From positions 62,001 to 126,000 of the forward strand of contig JADKAZ010000001.1 of assembly GCA_016719015.1 (NCBI GenBank): 64,000 nt of DNA, in the 5' to 3' direction. The position numbers and the translations under genes are program-made. The notes below the pieces were generated by a model. It saw only the letters and a list, made by a program, of their open reading frames with translations, searched no databases and was not told the origin of the DNA. Positions 16,272 through 24,253 of this stretch are shown here, in pieces. How positions within the stretch are numbered: the stretch's first letter is position 1; the number at the start of each line of letters is the position of its first letter. This DNA is from Chitinophagaceae bacterium (GTDB lineage Bacteria; Bacteroidota; Bacteroidia; Chitinophagales; Chitinophagaceae).

Positions 16272-17123
16272 ATGAAGTATAAACTATCATTTGCATTCTT
16301 TCTCCTTTTATTAGCTGGCACCCAATCAACAGCGCAGCCTTCTTTAAATTTTAATAAACGGTATGTGGAATGTGAAGATAAATGGGTTGCCTTTTCCATT
16401 ACCAAAGACAGTACCTATCCGTACGGTTTTATTTATATTGATGAACAGGCAGGTTTGACATTTGATTTAACCGGGTTTATGCGAATAGGTACGGATGGAA
16501 AGTTTATTCCCGGAAAGCTTGATACTGTATCCATGAAATACAGGTTAGAGCCTAATAATGTTAAAATAGCAGTGATTCCTGAGTCAAAAATTACAGAACT
16601 TGGGCTTTCTCTTATACCAGACTGGCTTGAAATTTATAAGAGAACAGCAGATTCCATTGGCCGGATGGTACGGTGGGGATATTATTACAATCATTGGGGG
16701 GAATCCGCAAAAGCATTGACATACCTGGAAAAAGCATACAGACTTAATCCAACCTATAAAGGCCTTGCTTTTGAACTGTCGTATGCATACAATGCACTCG
16801 AACAATATGAAAAAGCAATTCCAGTTTTGGAAAAAGCCATTGCAGGAAATCCTGAAGAATGCCTGCTGTACAAAGAACTTTCATTTGCACAAATATTCCT
16901 TCAACAGCTTGATAAAGCAGGTGAATCCTGCCGCAACGGCATAAAGCATTGTGAAGACAAAAAAATGAAAGCTGAAATTGCCTATAATCTTGCCTACACT
17001 TATTTTACCAAAAAAGACAAGTTGAATTTTGATAACTGGGCTCTTGAAACAAAAAAATGGGCCGATGCGGGTGACCGGTTTACTCAAAATATTGACAAGA
17101 TGAAAATGGAACTAAATAAATAG
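16272..17123 (+). CDS. exported TPR-repeat protein
   Basis: A 283-residue protein with a signal peptide (MKYKLSFAFFLLLLAGTQSTAQ). The N-terminal half shows no domain I recognise. From about residue 140 there are two to three tetratricopeptide units (WGESAKALTYLEKAYRLNP, EQYEKAIPVLEKAIAGNP, QLDKAGESCRNGIKHCED), so it probably binds a partner protein in the periplasm. The frame extends to an ATG at 16245, but the signal peptide is better placed from 16272. It is preceded by a terminator and stands alone. Confidence 0.75.
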   Translation: MKYKLSFAFFLLLLAGTQSTAQPSLNFNKRYVECEDKWVAFSITKDSTYPYGFIYIDEQAGLTFDLTGFMRIGTDGKFIPGKLDTVSMKYRLEPNNVKIAVIPESKITELGLSLIPDWLEIYKRTADSIGRMVRWGYYYNHWGESAKALTYLEKAYRLNPTYKGLAFELSYAYNALEQYEKAIPVLEKAIAGNPEECLLYKELSFAQIFLQQLDKAGESCRNGIKHCEDKKMKAEIAYNLAYTYFTKKDKLNFDNWALETKKWADAGDRFTQNIDKMKMELNK

Positions 17124-17205
17124 AGACCTGAATTATTTATTAAACCAACCATAGAATATAAGAATGCCTTCTTCTAATTGTTATTTTTGAGCAAATAAAA
17201 TTTGA

Positions 17206-18090
17206 ATGATTTCCTACAACCCCAAAGACTGGTTCACCTTTATTTTTAAATTTCACAAAGCAGATACATTTCGCCAATTGTTTCTTTTAATGATTGCAAT
17301 CTGTATTTATTCAGGTGTTATTGCTTACCTGGAATTGGAATACTGGAATTTATCAGAGAAAAGTTATGTAAGGAATATCCCAGTCATGCACTCCCTTCTT
17401 GGTTTCGCCATTTCCATGCTGTTGGTATTTCGAACTAATACGGCTTATGATCGCTGGTGGGAAGGAAGAAAATTATGGGGAAGCCTGGTAAACACAAGCC
17501 GCAATTTTGCCATGAAACTACAGGTAATCCTCCCCGAAGAAGATAAAATGCAGCGTTCATTTTTCAGAAAGATAATTCCGGCCTATGCCTATGCCCTTCA
17601 TAATCATCTCCATAAAGAAAAAACAAGAGTTGAACTTTTTGATGATCAGGAACATAAACATGTATTTGATAAAATAGATCATAGTAAACATATACCAAAC
17701 CAGACAGCCCTGCTGATGTATCAGCACATTCAACAGTTATACAAACAAAATAAACTGACTGGAGAGCAACTGCTTTTTTTAAATGCAGAGTTGCAATCTT
17801 TCACCGATATATGCGGTGCCTGTGAAAGAATTAAAAACACCCCTATCCCATTTTCCTATAGTGTGTTTATAAAAAAATTCATTTTCTTTTATATAATGAC
17901 GCTGCCATTCGGATATGTATTTCAATTAGGCTATTATGTAATACCGGTGGTAGCCTTTATCTTTTATGTGCTCGCCAGTCTTGAACTTATTGCAGAAGAA
18001 ATTGAAGATCCCTTCGGAGGCGACCAGAATGATGTGCCTACACAAACCCTGGCACATAATATTCACCGGCATGTGGCAGAAATTTTATAG
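17206..18090 (+). CDS. bestrophin-like (YneE-type) membrane channel protein
   Basis: A 294-residue inner-membrane protein of the bestrophin/UPF0187 family of anion or cation channels. Two hydrophobic segments lie near the N-terminus (about 26-44 and 60-78) and two near the C-terminus (about 223-262). The family motif NTAYDRWWEGRKLWG follows the second segment, and EEIEDPFGGDQND ends the membrane region, as is usual. The transported ion cannot be told from sequence. Single gene without obvious functional neighbours. Confidence 0.88.
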   Translation: MISYNPKDWFTFIFKFHKADTFRQLFLLMIAICIYSGVIAYLELEYWNLSEKSYVRNIPVMHSLLGFAISMLLVFRTNTAYDRWWEGRKLWGSLVNTSRNFAMKLQVILPEEDKMQRSFFRKIIPAYAYALHNHLHKEKTRVELFDDQEHKHVFDKIDHSKHIPNQTALLMYQHIQQLYKQNKLTGEQLLFLNAELQSFTDICGACERIKNTPIPFSYSVFIKKFIFFYIMTLPFGYVFQLGYYVIPVVAFIFYVLASLELIAEEIEDPFGGDQNDVPTQTLAHNIHRHVAEIL

Positions 18091-18179
18091 AAATTTCTTT
18101 TTTTCATCAATCTGAGGCAACCTTTTTAAACCTTTTCCGTTTATGAATATCCTAAACAGCTTCTTATAAACCCTGCATT

Positions 18180-18533
18180 ATGAATAAAATACTTTTTATT
18201 ATACTTATTTTTTCAATTTCGTCCGTCATCACTTTATCCTGCAGCAAGGACAAAGGCGGAACTACAACTGTTGATTGCAGTACGGTTATCAATAAAGCGT
18301 ATGCAGCCGATGTAAGTCCTATACTACAAGCCTCCTGTAATCTTGCCGGATGTCATGCAGCAGGTAGTTTTAATGGACCCGGTGCTCTTACCAATTATAC
18401 AGAAATATTTAATGCCCGTGCTGCGATACGGGTATCGGTTGCATCGGGTAGAATGCCACAAGGAAGTTCCTTATCCACGGGACAGAAAAATTCTATTTTA
18501 TGCTGGATAGACAGTGGCGCACCTAATAATTAG
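18180..18533 (+). CDS. haem-binding lipoprotein with CX4CH motif
   Basis: A 117-residue lipoprotein with the lipobox ITLSC at about residues 18-22. After YAADVSPILQASC comes CNLAGCH, a CX4CH motif instead of the usual CXXCH of c-type cytochromes, and a later RMP segment (GRMPQG) offers a distal methionine. Bacteroidota encode many small proteins with this pattern, often annotated as cytochrome c. Haem attachment by the cytochrome maturation system is an inference, as the four-residue spacer is unusual. No respiratory genes are adjacent. Confidence 0.7.
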   Translation: MNKILFIILIFSISSVITLSCSKDKGGTTTVDCSTVINKAYAADVSPILQASCNLAGCHAAGSFNGPGALTNYTEIFNARAAIRVSVASGRMPQGSSLSTGQKNSILCWIDSGAPNN

Positions 18534-18616
18534 GTCTTTCCTATACTCTTACTTTTTGCGCTAACAGTTTAGTTTCTTGCCGCTTTACGATATATTTATA
18601 GCCTAAACTGCTCCTG

Positions 18617-21061
18617 ATGCCAAAACGTAGTATTATCCTCCTGCTATTAATTATCTCTGCCGGCCTGTCTGCACAAAAATTAGAGAGGCTTACTGTTGAA
18701 AAAATTATGAAAGATCCCAAATGGATGGGAACTTCACCATCTAATATTTCGTGGGGAAATGATGGCAGCACCCTCTATTTTCTCTGGAATTCGGATAAAG
18801 CACCGGCCGATTCTACGTGGTATATTACTACTGCTAATAAAACTCCTGTAAAAGCTACGGCTGCACAAAAACAAGCAATGGCAGCCGAAGGTGTTTATAA
18901 TTATAACCAGGGAAGAACAGCTTATGTGTTTACCAAAGATGGTGATATTTTTTACATGGATATAAAATCAGGAAAAACAAAACGCATCATTCAAACTGTA
19001 GATATGGAAACCAATCCGCAGTTTTCTTTTAATGAAACAAAAATTATTTATTCCCGCAGCCAGAATTTGTATGCCTGGGATATAACCAGCGGCGAAACGA
19101 TGCAATTGACAAATATAAAGTCTGGTGATGCTCCTCCAGCACCGACTGGTGGAGGCTTTCAAAGAGGTGGTGGCGGCACTACTCCAACCACCACTGGCAA
19201 TCAGCAGGAGCAATGGCTGAAGAATGATCAGTTGCAATACTTCCAGGTGCTAAAAGAAAGAAAGGAAAAAAGAGAGGCCGGAGAAGCGTATACAAAATCA
19301 TTACCCAAAACAAAAGAATTGCGCAGCATCAGTATTGATGATAAAGTAGTACAAGGGTTGGGACTTAGTCCGGATGGAAGGTTTGTAAACTACCGGCTTT
19401 TTAAAGCTGCTCCTGTTACGAATGCCAAAACGACAATCGTTCCAAGCTTTGTAACTGAAACTGGTTTTACCACAGATATTCCATCCCGATCTAAAGTAGG
19501 TGCACAACAAGGTAGCTCAGAAATGTACATTTATGACAGACTCCGGGACACTGTGCTAAGCATCAAAACAGATTCTATTCCCGGTATACAAGACCTTCCT
19601 GATTATTTAAAGGATTATCCAAAAAAATCAGAGGAAAGAAAAAAGAAACCTGTTAACCGTCCCGTAACATTTACGGCACTTTCATGGTCGCCCAAAGGAA
19701 CAAATGCAGTGGTCGATATCCGTTCGCAGGATAACAAAGACCGCTGGCTGATGAACTGGGATACTGCGACCGGTCAATTAAAATTGTTAGACCGTCAGCG
19801 GGATGAAGCATGGATTGGCGGCCCGGGTACCACAGGTTTTGGTAGTGGTAACACTGGCTGGATAGATGAAAATATATTCTGGTACCGATCAGAAGCAACT
19901 GGTTACTCTCATTTGTATACAGCTAATATTCTATCGGGAGAAAAGAAAGCACTGACGTCAGGAAAGTACGAGGTACAGCAGGTACAACTTTCCAGGGACA
20001 AAAAATATTTTTACATCGTAACGAATGAAGTGCACCCCGGTGAACAACATTTTTATCGTCTTTCAATTGCCGATGGGAAAAAAGAAAAAATAACTACCAT
20101 GACGGGGGCCAACCAGGTTACTCTTTCCCCGGATGAAAAATATTTAGCGATACTTCACTCCTACTCTACTAAACCATGGGAACTGTATTTACAGGAAAAT
20201 CTCCCGGCGGGTAAACAGGTAAAGCCGGCGGAACCAATTCAAATCACTAATAAAGCACAAAGTGAAGAATTTAAAACCTATGCCTGGAAAGATCCTGAAG
20301 TAATAACCTTTACGGCAAAAGATGGAGCACAGGTATATGCAAGATTATACAAACCAGCCAATCCACATCCGGATAAACCAGCCGTTTTATTTGTGCATGG
20401 AGCCGGCTATTTGCAGAATGCACATAAATGGTGGAGCAGTTATTTCAGGGAATACATGTTTAATAATTTGTTAGCTGATAATGGATATTATGTGATGGAC
20501 ATTGATTACCGGGGCAGTGCCGGTTATGGCCGTGACTGGAGAACAGGTATTTATCGCCACATGGGTGGCAAAGATCTGGGTGACCATGTCGATGCTGTCA
20601 ATTACCTGATAAAAAATTTTGGAGTGAACCCAAAAAATGTCGGTTTATATGGCGGTTCTTACGGAGGTTTTATTTCCCTGATGGGAATGTTTACCGAACC
20701 TGAAGTGTTTGCTGCCGGAGCTGCCCTTCGTCCTGTTACTGATTGGGCCAATTATAATCACGGGTACACTTCTAATATTTTGAACGAACCCTTCAACGAC
20801 AGTTTAGCTTACAGGAAAAGTTCTCCTTATTATTTTGCTGAAGGCTTAAAAGGCAACTTATTAATCTGTCATGGTATGGTGGATGTAAATGTTCATTACC
20901 AGGATGCCGTTAAATTATCGCAACGTTTGATAGAATTAGGAAAAGACAATTGGGAGCTGGCATCTTACCCGATGGAAGATCATGGTTTTGTAGAACCAAG
21001 CAGCTGGACTGATGAGTATAAAAGAATATTTAAATTGTTTGAAACGGTATTGAAAAAATAA
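18617..21061 (+). CDS. S9-family prolyl oligopeptidase-like peptidase
   Basis: An 814-residue exported serine peptidase with a signal peptide (ends near SAQ, residue 20). The N-terminal two-thirds form a beta-propeller-like region with a Gly/Thr-rich insert at about 175-200. The C-terminal alpha/beta-hydrolase domain has the nucleophile in YGGSYGG (Ser near 681), the aspartate in GMVDVN (near 756) and the histidine in EDHGF (near 789). Relatives of the dipeptidyl-peptidase IV group release N-terminal dipeptides in the periplasm. Exact specificity is not readable. Confidence 0.92.
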   Translation: MPKRSIILLLLIISAGLSAQKLERLTVEKIMKDPKWMGTSPSNISWGNDGSTLYFLWNSDKAPADSTWYITTANKTPVKATAAQKQAMAAEGVYNYNQGRTAYVFTKDGDIFYMDIKSGKTKRIIQTVDMETNPQFSFNETKIIYSRSQNLYAWDITSGETMQLTNIKSGDAPPAPTGGGFQRGGGGTTPTTTGNQQEQWLKNDQLQYFQVLKERKEKREAGEAYTKSLPKTKELRSISIDDKVVQGLGLSPDGRFVNYRLFKAAPVTNAKTTIVPSFVTETGFTTDIPSRSKVGAQQGSSEMYIYDRLRDTVLSIKTDSIPGIQDLPDYLKDYPKKSEERKKKPVNRPVTFTALSWSPKGTNAVVDIRSQDNKDRWLMNWDTATGQLKLLDRQRDEAWIGGPGTTGFGSGNTGWIDENIFWYRSEATGYSHLYTANILSGEKKALTSGKYEVQQVQLSRDKKYFYIVTNEVHPGEQHFYRLSIADGKKEKITTMTGANQVTLSPDEKYLAILHSYSTKPWELYLQENLPAGKQVKPAEPIQITNKAQSEEFKTYAWKDPEVITFTAKDGAQVYARLYKPANPHPDKPAVLFVHGAGYLQNAHKWWSSYFREYMFNNLLADNGYYVMDIDYRGSAGYGRDWRTGIYRHMGGKDLGDHVDAVNYLIKNFGVNPKNVGLYGGSYGGFISLMGMFTEPEVFAAGAALRPVTDWANYNHGYTSNILNEPFNDSLAYRKSSPYYFAEGLKGNLLICHGMVDVNVHYQDAVKLSQRLIELGKDNWELASYPMEDHGFVEPSSWTDEYKRIFKLFETVLKK

Positions 21062-21207
21062 GTTTACAGGTAGTTCTTTTTTAATTGTAGTTTTTCAAAA
21101 CCTGAATTTCCTTATGTCCATACAAGAGCCCTGTATTCTGCTCAAAAGGATTTTTTGTATGAAACGACCCGAACTACAAACCATAAACTATAAACCGCAA
21201 ACTTCTC

Positions 21208-21215
21208 TATATTTG
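21208..21215 (+). promoter_or_regulatory. putative -7 promoter box TATATTTG
   Basis: An exact TAnnTTTG match lies 18 bases before the accD ATG, so the transcript would have a leader of about ten bases. Confidence 0.5.
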
Positions 21216-21232
21216 TAATTCAACAACCGGTT

Positions 21233-22147
21233 ATGGCTAAACAAATTGAAGATTTTGATGCTAACCTGGCAGGTGAAGAAGGTAAAACCGAAGAAACAAA
21301 AGCCAGTTGGTTCAAACGCATCAAGAAAGGGATAAACACCAAAACCTCTGAGAAAAAAGAAACCCCGGAAGGACTTTGGGTAAAATGCCCTGATTGTAAT
21401 TTCATTGGCACTGTGTCAGAATTGCGGGAAAACTTATTTGTTTGCCCCAAGTGCAATTTTCACCACCGTATTAACAGCAGCGAATACTACGACATATTAT
21501 TTGACGATATGCAGTTCACGGAGCTATTCGATAACATCCGCAGCAAAGATTTTTTGGAATTTACAGACTTAAAACCTTATAAAAAGAGGTTAGAAGATAT
21601 CTGGAGCAAAACGGATTTAAAAGACTCTATGCGGGTAGCTGTAGGAAAAGTAGGCGGACATGATATTGTAATTGCCTGTATGGATTTTGAATTTATTGGC
21701 GGCTCATTAGGCAGTGTGATGGGCGAAAAATTCTCGAGAGCTGTTGACTATTGTCTGCAACATCAAATACCTTACATGGTTGTCAGCAAAAGTGGCGGTG
21801 CCCGGATGATGGAAAGTGCTTTCTCCCTTATGCAATTAGCAAAAACAAGTGGTAAGCTTTCACAACTCAGCGATGCCAAACTTCCTTATATCTCTTTATT
21901 AACTGACCCGACCTTCGGTGGCATTTCAGCGTCTTTTGGTATGCTGGGAGATATCAATATTGCAGAGCCTGATGCATTAATTGGATTTGCAGGCCCACGG
22001 GTTATTAAAGAAACAATTAAAAAAGATCTGCCACCTGGTTTTCAGCGGAGTGAATTTGTATTGGAGCATGGGTTCCTGGATTTTATAGTTCCGAGAAAAG
22101 AGTTGAAAGAAAAAGTGGCAACGGTACTGCGATTATTTAAGAATTAA
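21233..22147 (+). CDS. accD: acetyl-CoA carboxylase carboxyltransferase subunit beta
   Basis: A 304-residue carboxyltransferase subunit that, with AccA, moves the carboxyl group from biotin to acetyl-CoA, the committed step of fatty acid synthesis. The zinc ribbon is intact, with cysteines at about residues 52, 55, 71 and 74. The crotonase-like core follows, including SKSGGARMMES and DPTFGGISASFGMLGD. accA and the biotin subunits are not in this window. The gene has its own promoter-like box and terminator. Confidence 0.96.
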   Translation: MAKQIEDFDANLAGEEGKTEETKASWFKRIKKGINTKTSEKKETPEGLWVKCPDCNFIGTVSELRENLFVCPKCNFHHRINSSEYYDILFDDMQFTELFDNIRSKDFLEFTDLKPYKKRLEDIWSKTDLKDSMRVAVGKVGGHDIVIACMDFEFIGGSLGSVMGEKFSRAVDYCLQHQIPYMVVSKSGGARMMESAFSLMQLAKTSGKLSQLSDAKLPYISLLTDPTFGGISASFGMLGDINIAEPDALIGFAGPRVIKETIKKDLPPGFQRSEFVLEHGFLDFIVPRKELKEKVATVLRLFKN

Positions 22148-22168
22148 TATCAATTACATATTTAGTTT

Positions 22169-22198
22169 AATAAGAGGTATTTTTGCCTCTTATTTTGT
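22169..22198 (+). terminator. intrinsic terminator after accD
   Basis: AATAAGAGG and CCTCTTATT form a 9-bp stem with an 8-base loop, followed by a T-rich tail. It ends just before smpB. Confidence 0.75.
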
Positions 22199-22205
22199 TT
22201 TATAG

Positions 22206-22640
22206 ATGGCGGAATTAAAAAACAGGCAAGCTTATCATGAATTCTTCATAGATGCCAAATATGACGCAGGCATGGTATTGCTCGGTACCGAAGTAAAATC
22301 ATTGCGGGCCGGCAGGGCCAGCTTCAATGACAGCTACTGCCAGATTCATAAAGGAGAAATCTGGTTGAAATCGTTACATATTGCCGAATATTCTCACGGC
22401 ACTACTAATAATCATGACCCGGTAAGGGACAGAAAACTACTCTTGGAAAAAAGAGAAATAAAAAAAATTGCGGCTAAACTAAAAGAGAAAGGTTACACAT
22501 TGGTACCCTTAAGTATTTACTTTAAAGACAGGTTAGCCAAGATAGAAATTGGTCTCGCTAAAGGGAAAAAATTACATGATAAAAGGGAGAGCATCAAACA
22601 GAAAGATGTGCAACGGGAAATGAAACGATTCCTGAAATAA
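22206..22640 (+). CDS. smpB: SsrA-binding protein
   Basis: A 144-residue small basic protein, the standard length for SmpB. It carries tmRNA to stalled ribosomes so that incomplete proteins are tagged and released. The conserved GTEVKSLRAGRASFNDSY segment and the basic C-terminal tail (residues ~118-144, rich in Lys and Arg) are present. The start is only 8 bases after the accD terminator region, so its promoter is within or before that terminator. The ssrA gene was not seen nearby. Confidence 0.95.
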   Translation: MAELKNRQAYHEFFIDAKYDAGMVLLGTEVKSLRAGRASFNDSYCQIHKGEIWLKSLHIAEYSHGTTNNHDPVRDRKLLLEKREIKKIAAKLKEKGYTLVPLSIYFKDRLAKIEIGLAKGKKLHDKRESIKQKDVQREMKRFLK

Positions 22641-22695
22641 TTTTGTGTAAAACTTCGTTTTAGCATAGAATAACTTTTGCCGATATTACATTTTA

Positions 22696-23619
22696 ATGCA
22701 AAAAACACTCCTGATATTTTTATTGCTTTTTTCCTTGTCTTCCCGATCACAATCTGTGTTTGGCTACTGGTATGGAGATGCCACCGTCAAAATAAAAAAT
22801 TCAGCCAATAACTACCTGGTAGAGCTTATCCTACAACCGGAAAAAAACTATGTAAAAGGAGTTTTAAATTATTATTTTAAAGATACTTACCGGAGCCTGC
22901 AGGTAAAGGGTAATTATAATGCTGCCACCCGGCAATTAGTGCTATATGATATACCAGTTGTTTATCATGCTTCAATTAGCAGTTTCGAAGTGGATTGTAT
23001 GATGAATTTTCAGGCGACCTTACGGGTGGCACAGGCAGGCTCCGATTTAGTGGGTGCTTTTATCAGTCTCCCGGAGTATAAAAATATGTGCCCCACTATC
23101 AATACTACATTGCATTTCAATACAGACATCAGCAAAAAAGATTCTGTACTGAAGGCTATCAGTGAGTATAAAGAAGAATACCAGGTTTGGAAACCATCTG
23201 CGACAGACACTTTGGTTGCTGTCAACATTACGCCCCGCAAAGTGGTAAACTATGTAACCGAAAGTGAGTACACCAAAAGAGAAAATGTGGTTACACATGA
23301 ATTAGAAGCAGAATCTGATATGCTGAAGCTTGATATTTATGATAACGGTGAAATTGACGGTGATATAATTTCTGTATTCTTCAACAAACAGCTTATCCTC
23401 TCCAACCAAAAACTCACTCACAAATCCATCCATATCGATATCCCATTAGACACTACAAAAACCGATAATGAAATTTCCATGTTTGCAGAAAACCTGGGTT
23501 TAATTCCCCCTAATACAGCTTTGATGGTTATTACGGATGGCAAAAAGAAATACGAGATCCGCCTGGCAAGTAATCTTGAAAAAAATGCTACTATAAGAAT
23601 CAGAAGGAAAAAGAACTGA
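22696..23619 (+). CDS. exported protein of unknown function
   Basis: A 307-residue protein with a signal peptide (MQKTLLIFLLLFSLSSRSQS). The first 130 residues are beta-rich (VFGYWYGDATVKIKN onward) and resemble no family I can name. The last ~95 residues (LKLDIYDNGEIDGDIISVFF to the basic end IRIRRKKN) form a beta-sandwich-like unit seen at the C-terminus of other Bacteroidota secreted proteins. Its 3' end overlaps the convergent mgtC-like gene by 20 bases. Function unknown. Confidence 0.7.
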   Translation: MQKTLLIFLLLFSLSSRSQSVFGYWYGDATVKIKNSANNYLVELILQPEKNYVKGVLNYYFKDTYRSLQVKGNYNAATRQLVLYDIPVVYHASISSFEVDCMMNFQATLRVAQAGSDLVGAFISLPEYKNMCPTINTTLHFNTDISKKDSVLKAISEYKEEYQVWKPSATDTLVAVNITPRKVVNYVTESEYTKRENVVTHELEAESDMLKLDIYDNGEIDGDIISVFFNKQLILSNQKLTHKSIHIDIPLDTTKTDNEISMFAENLGLIPPNTALMVITDGKKKYEIRLASNLEKNATIRIRRKKN

Positions 23620-24244
23620 CCATTTTATTATGCAATAAATAGTTCTGTATCCATTCAACCTTTTTTTCCGTAAACACTATTTCAAGGGTGATCTCTACAA
23701 GTTCATCTTTCAGCGTAATTTTTTTCTCATCAAGAAGTATTCCCTCGCTATGGAGGTTGGCATATATCCCTGCTTTCATATCAATATCATTTCTTTCGAT
23801 TACCAGCTGGAGTTGCCGGCTCATCTTCTTCGACCGGAAAATCTTATTAATAAAAGGGGTAATGAAAATAATGAGCAATGAACTGGCCATAAAAGTGGCT
23901 GCAAGGTAAAATTCGCCAAAGCCTATAGCCAAGCCCACCGCAGCAGCCAGCCAGATAATTCCAGCCGTCGTTAACCCTGATATGGAAAAGCCGTCTTTGA
24001 ATATGGCACCGGCACCTATAAAGCCAACACCACTCACCACATAGGCCGCTATATGTGTTGGATTAGTTCCTCCACCGATCTTATAGGAAAGTATGGCAAA
24101 TAAAGCCGCACCAAGACAAATAATAGTTATTGTCTTCAGCCCCGCCACCTTATCCTTCATCTCTCTTTCCAAACCTAAAATAACACCAGCGGCAACCGCC
24201 AACAGTGCTTTATAAACATCCAGTAATTCCCAATGATCTGTCAT
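23600..24244 (-). CDS. MgtC/SapB-family membrane protein
   Basis: A 214-residue protein with four to five membrane segments in the first 140 residues and a soluble C-terminal tail. ILGLEREMKDKVAGLKT near residues 22-38 and GVGFIGAGAIF near 72 are the MgtC/SapB signatures. In pathogens MgtC inhibits the F-type ATPase and aids survival at low magnesium; the general role in environmental bacteria is unclear. It begins 9 bases after the parC stop and is probably the last gene of the parE operon. Confidence 0.88.
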   Translation of the reverse strand: MTDHWELLDVYKALLAVAAGVILGLEREMKDKVAGLKTITIICLGAALFAILSYKIGGGTNPTHIAAYVVSGVGFIGAGAIFKDGFSISGLTTAGIIWLAAAVGLAIGFGEFYLAATFMASSLLIIFITPFINKIFRSKKMSRQLQLVIERNDIDMKAGIYANLHSEGILLDEKKITLKDELVEITLEIVFTEKKVEWIQNYLLHNKMVSSFSF

Positions 24245-24253
24245 ATCAGTAAT

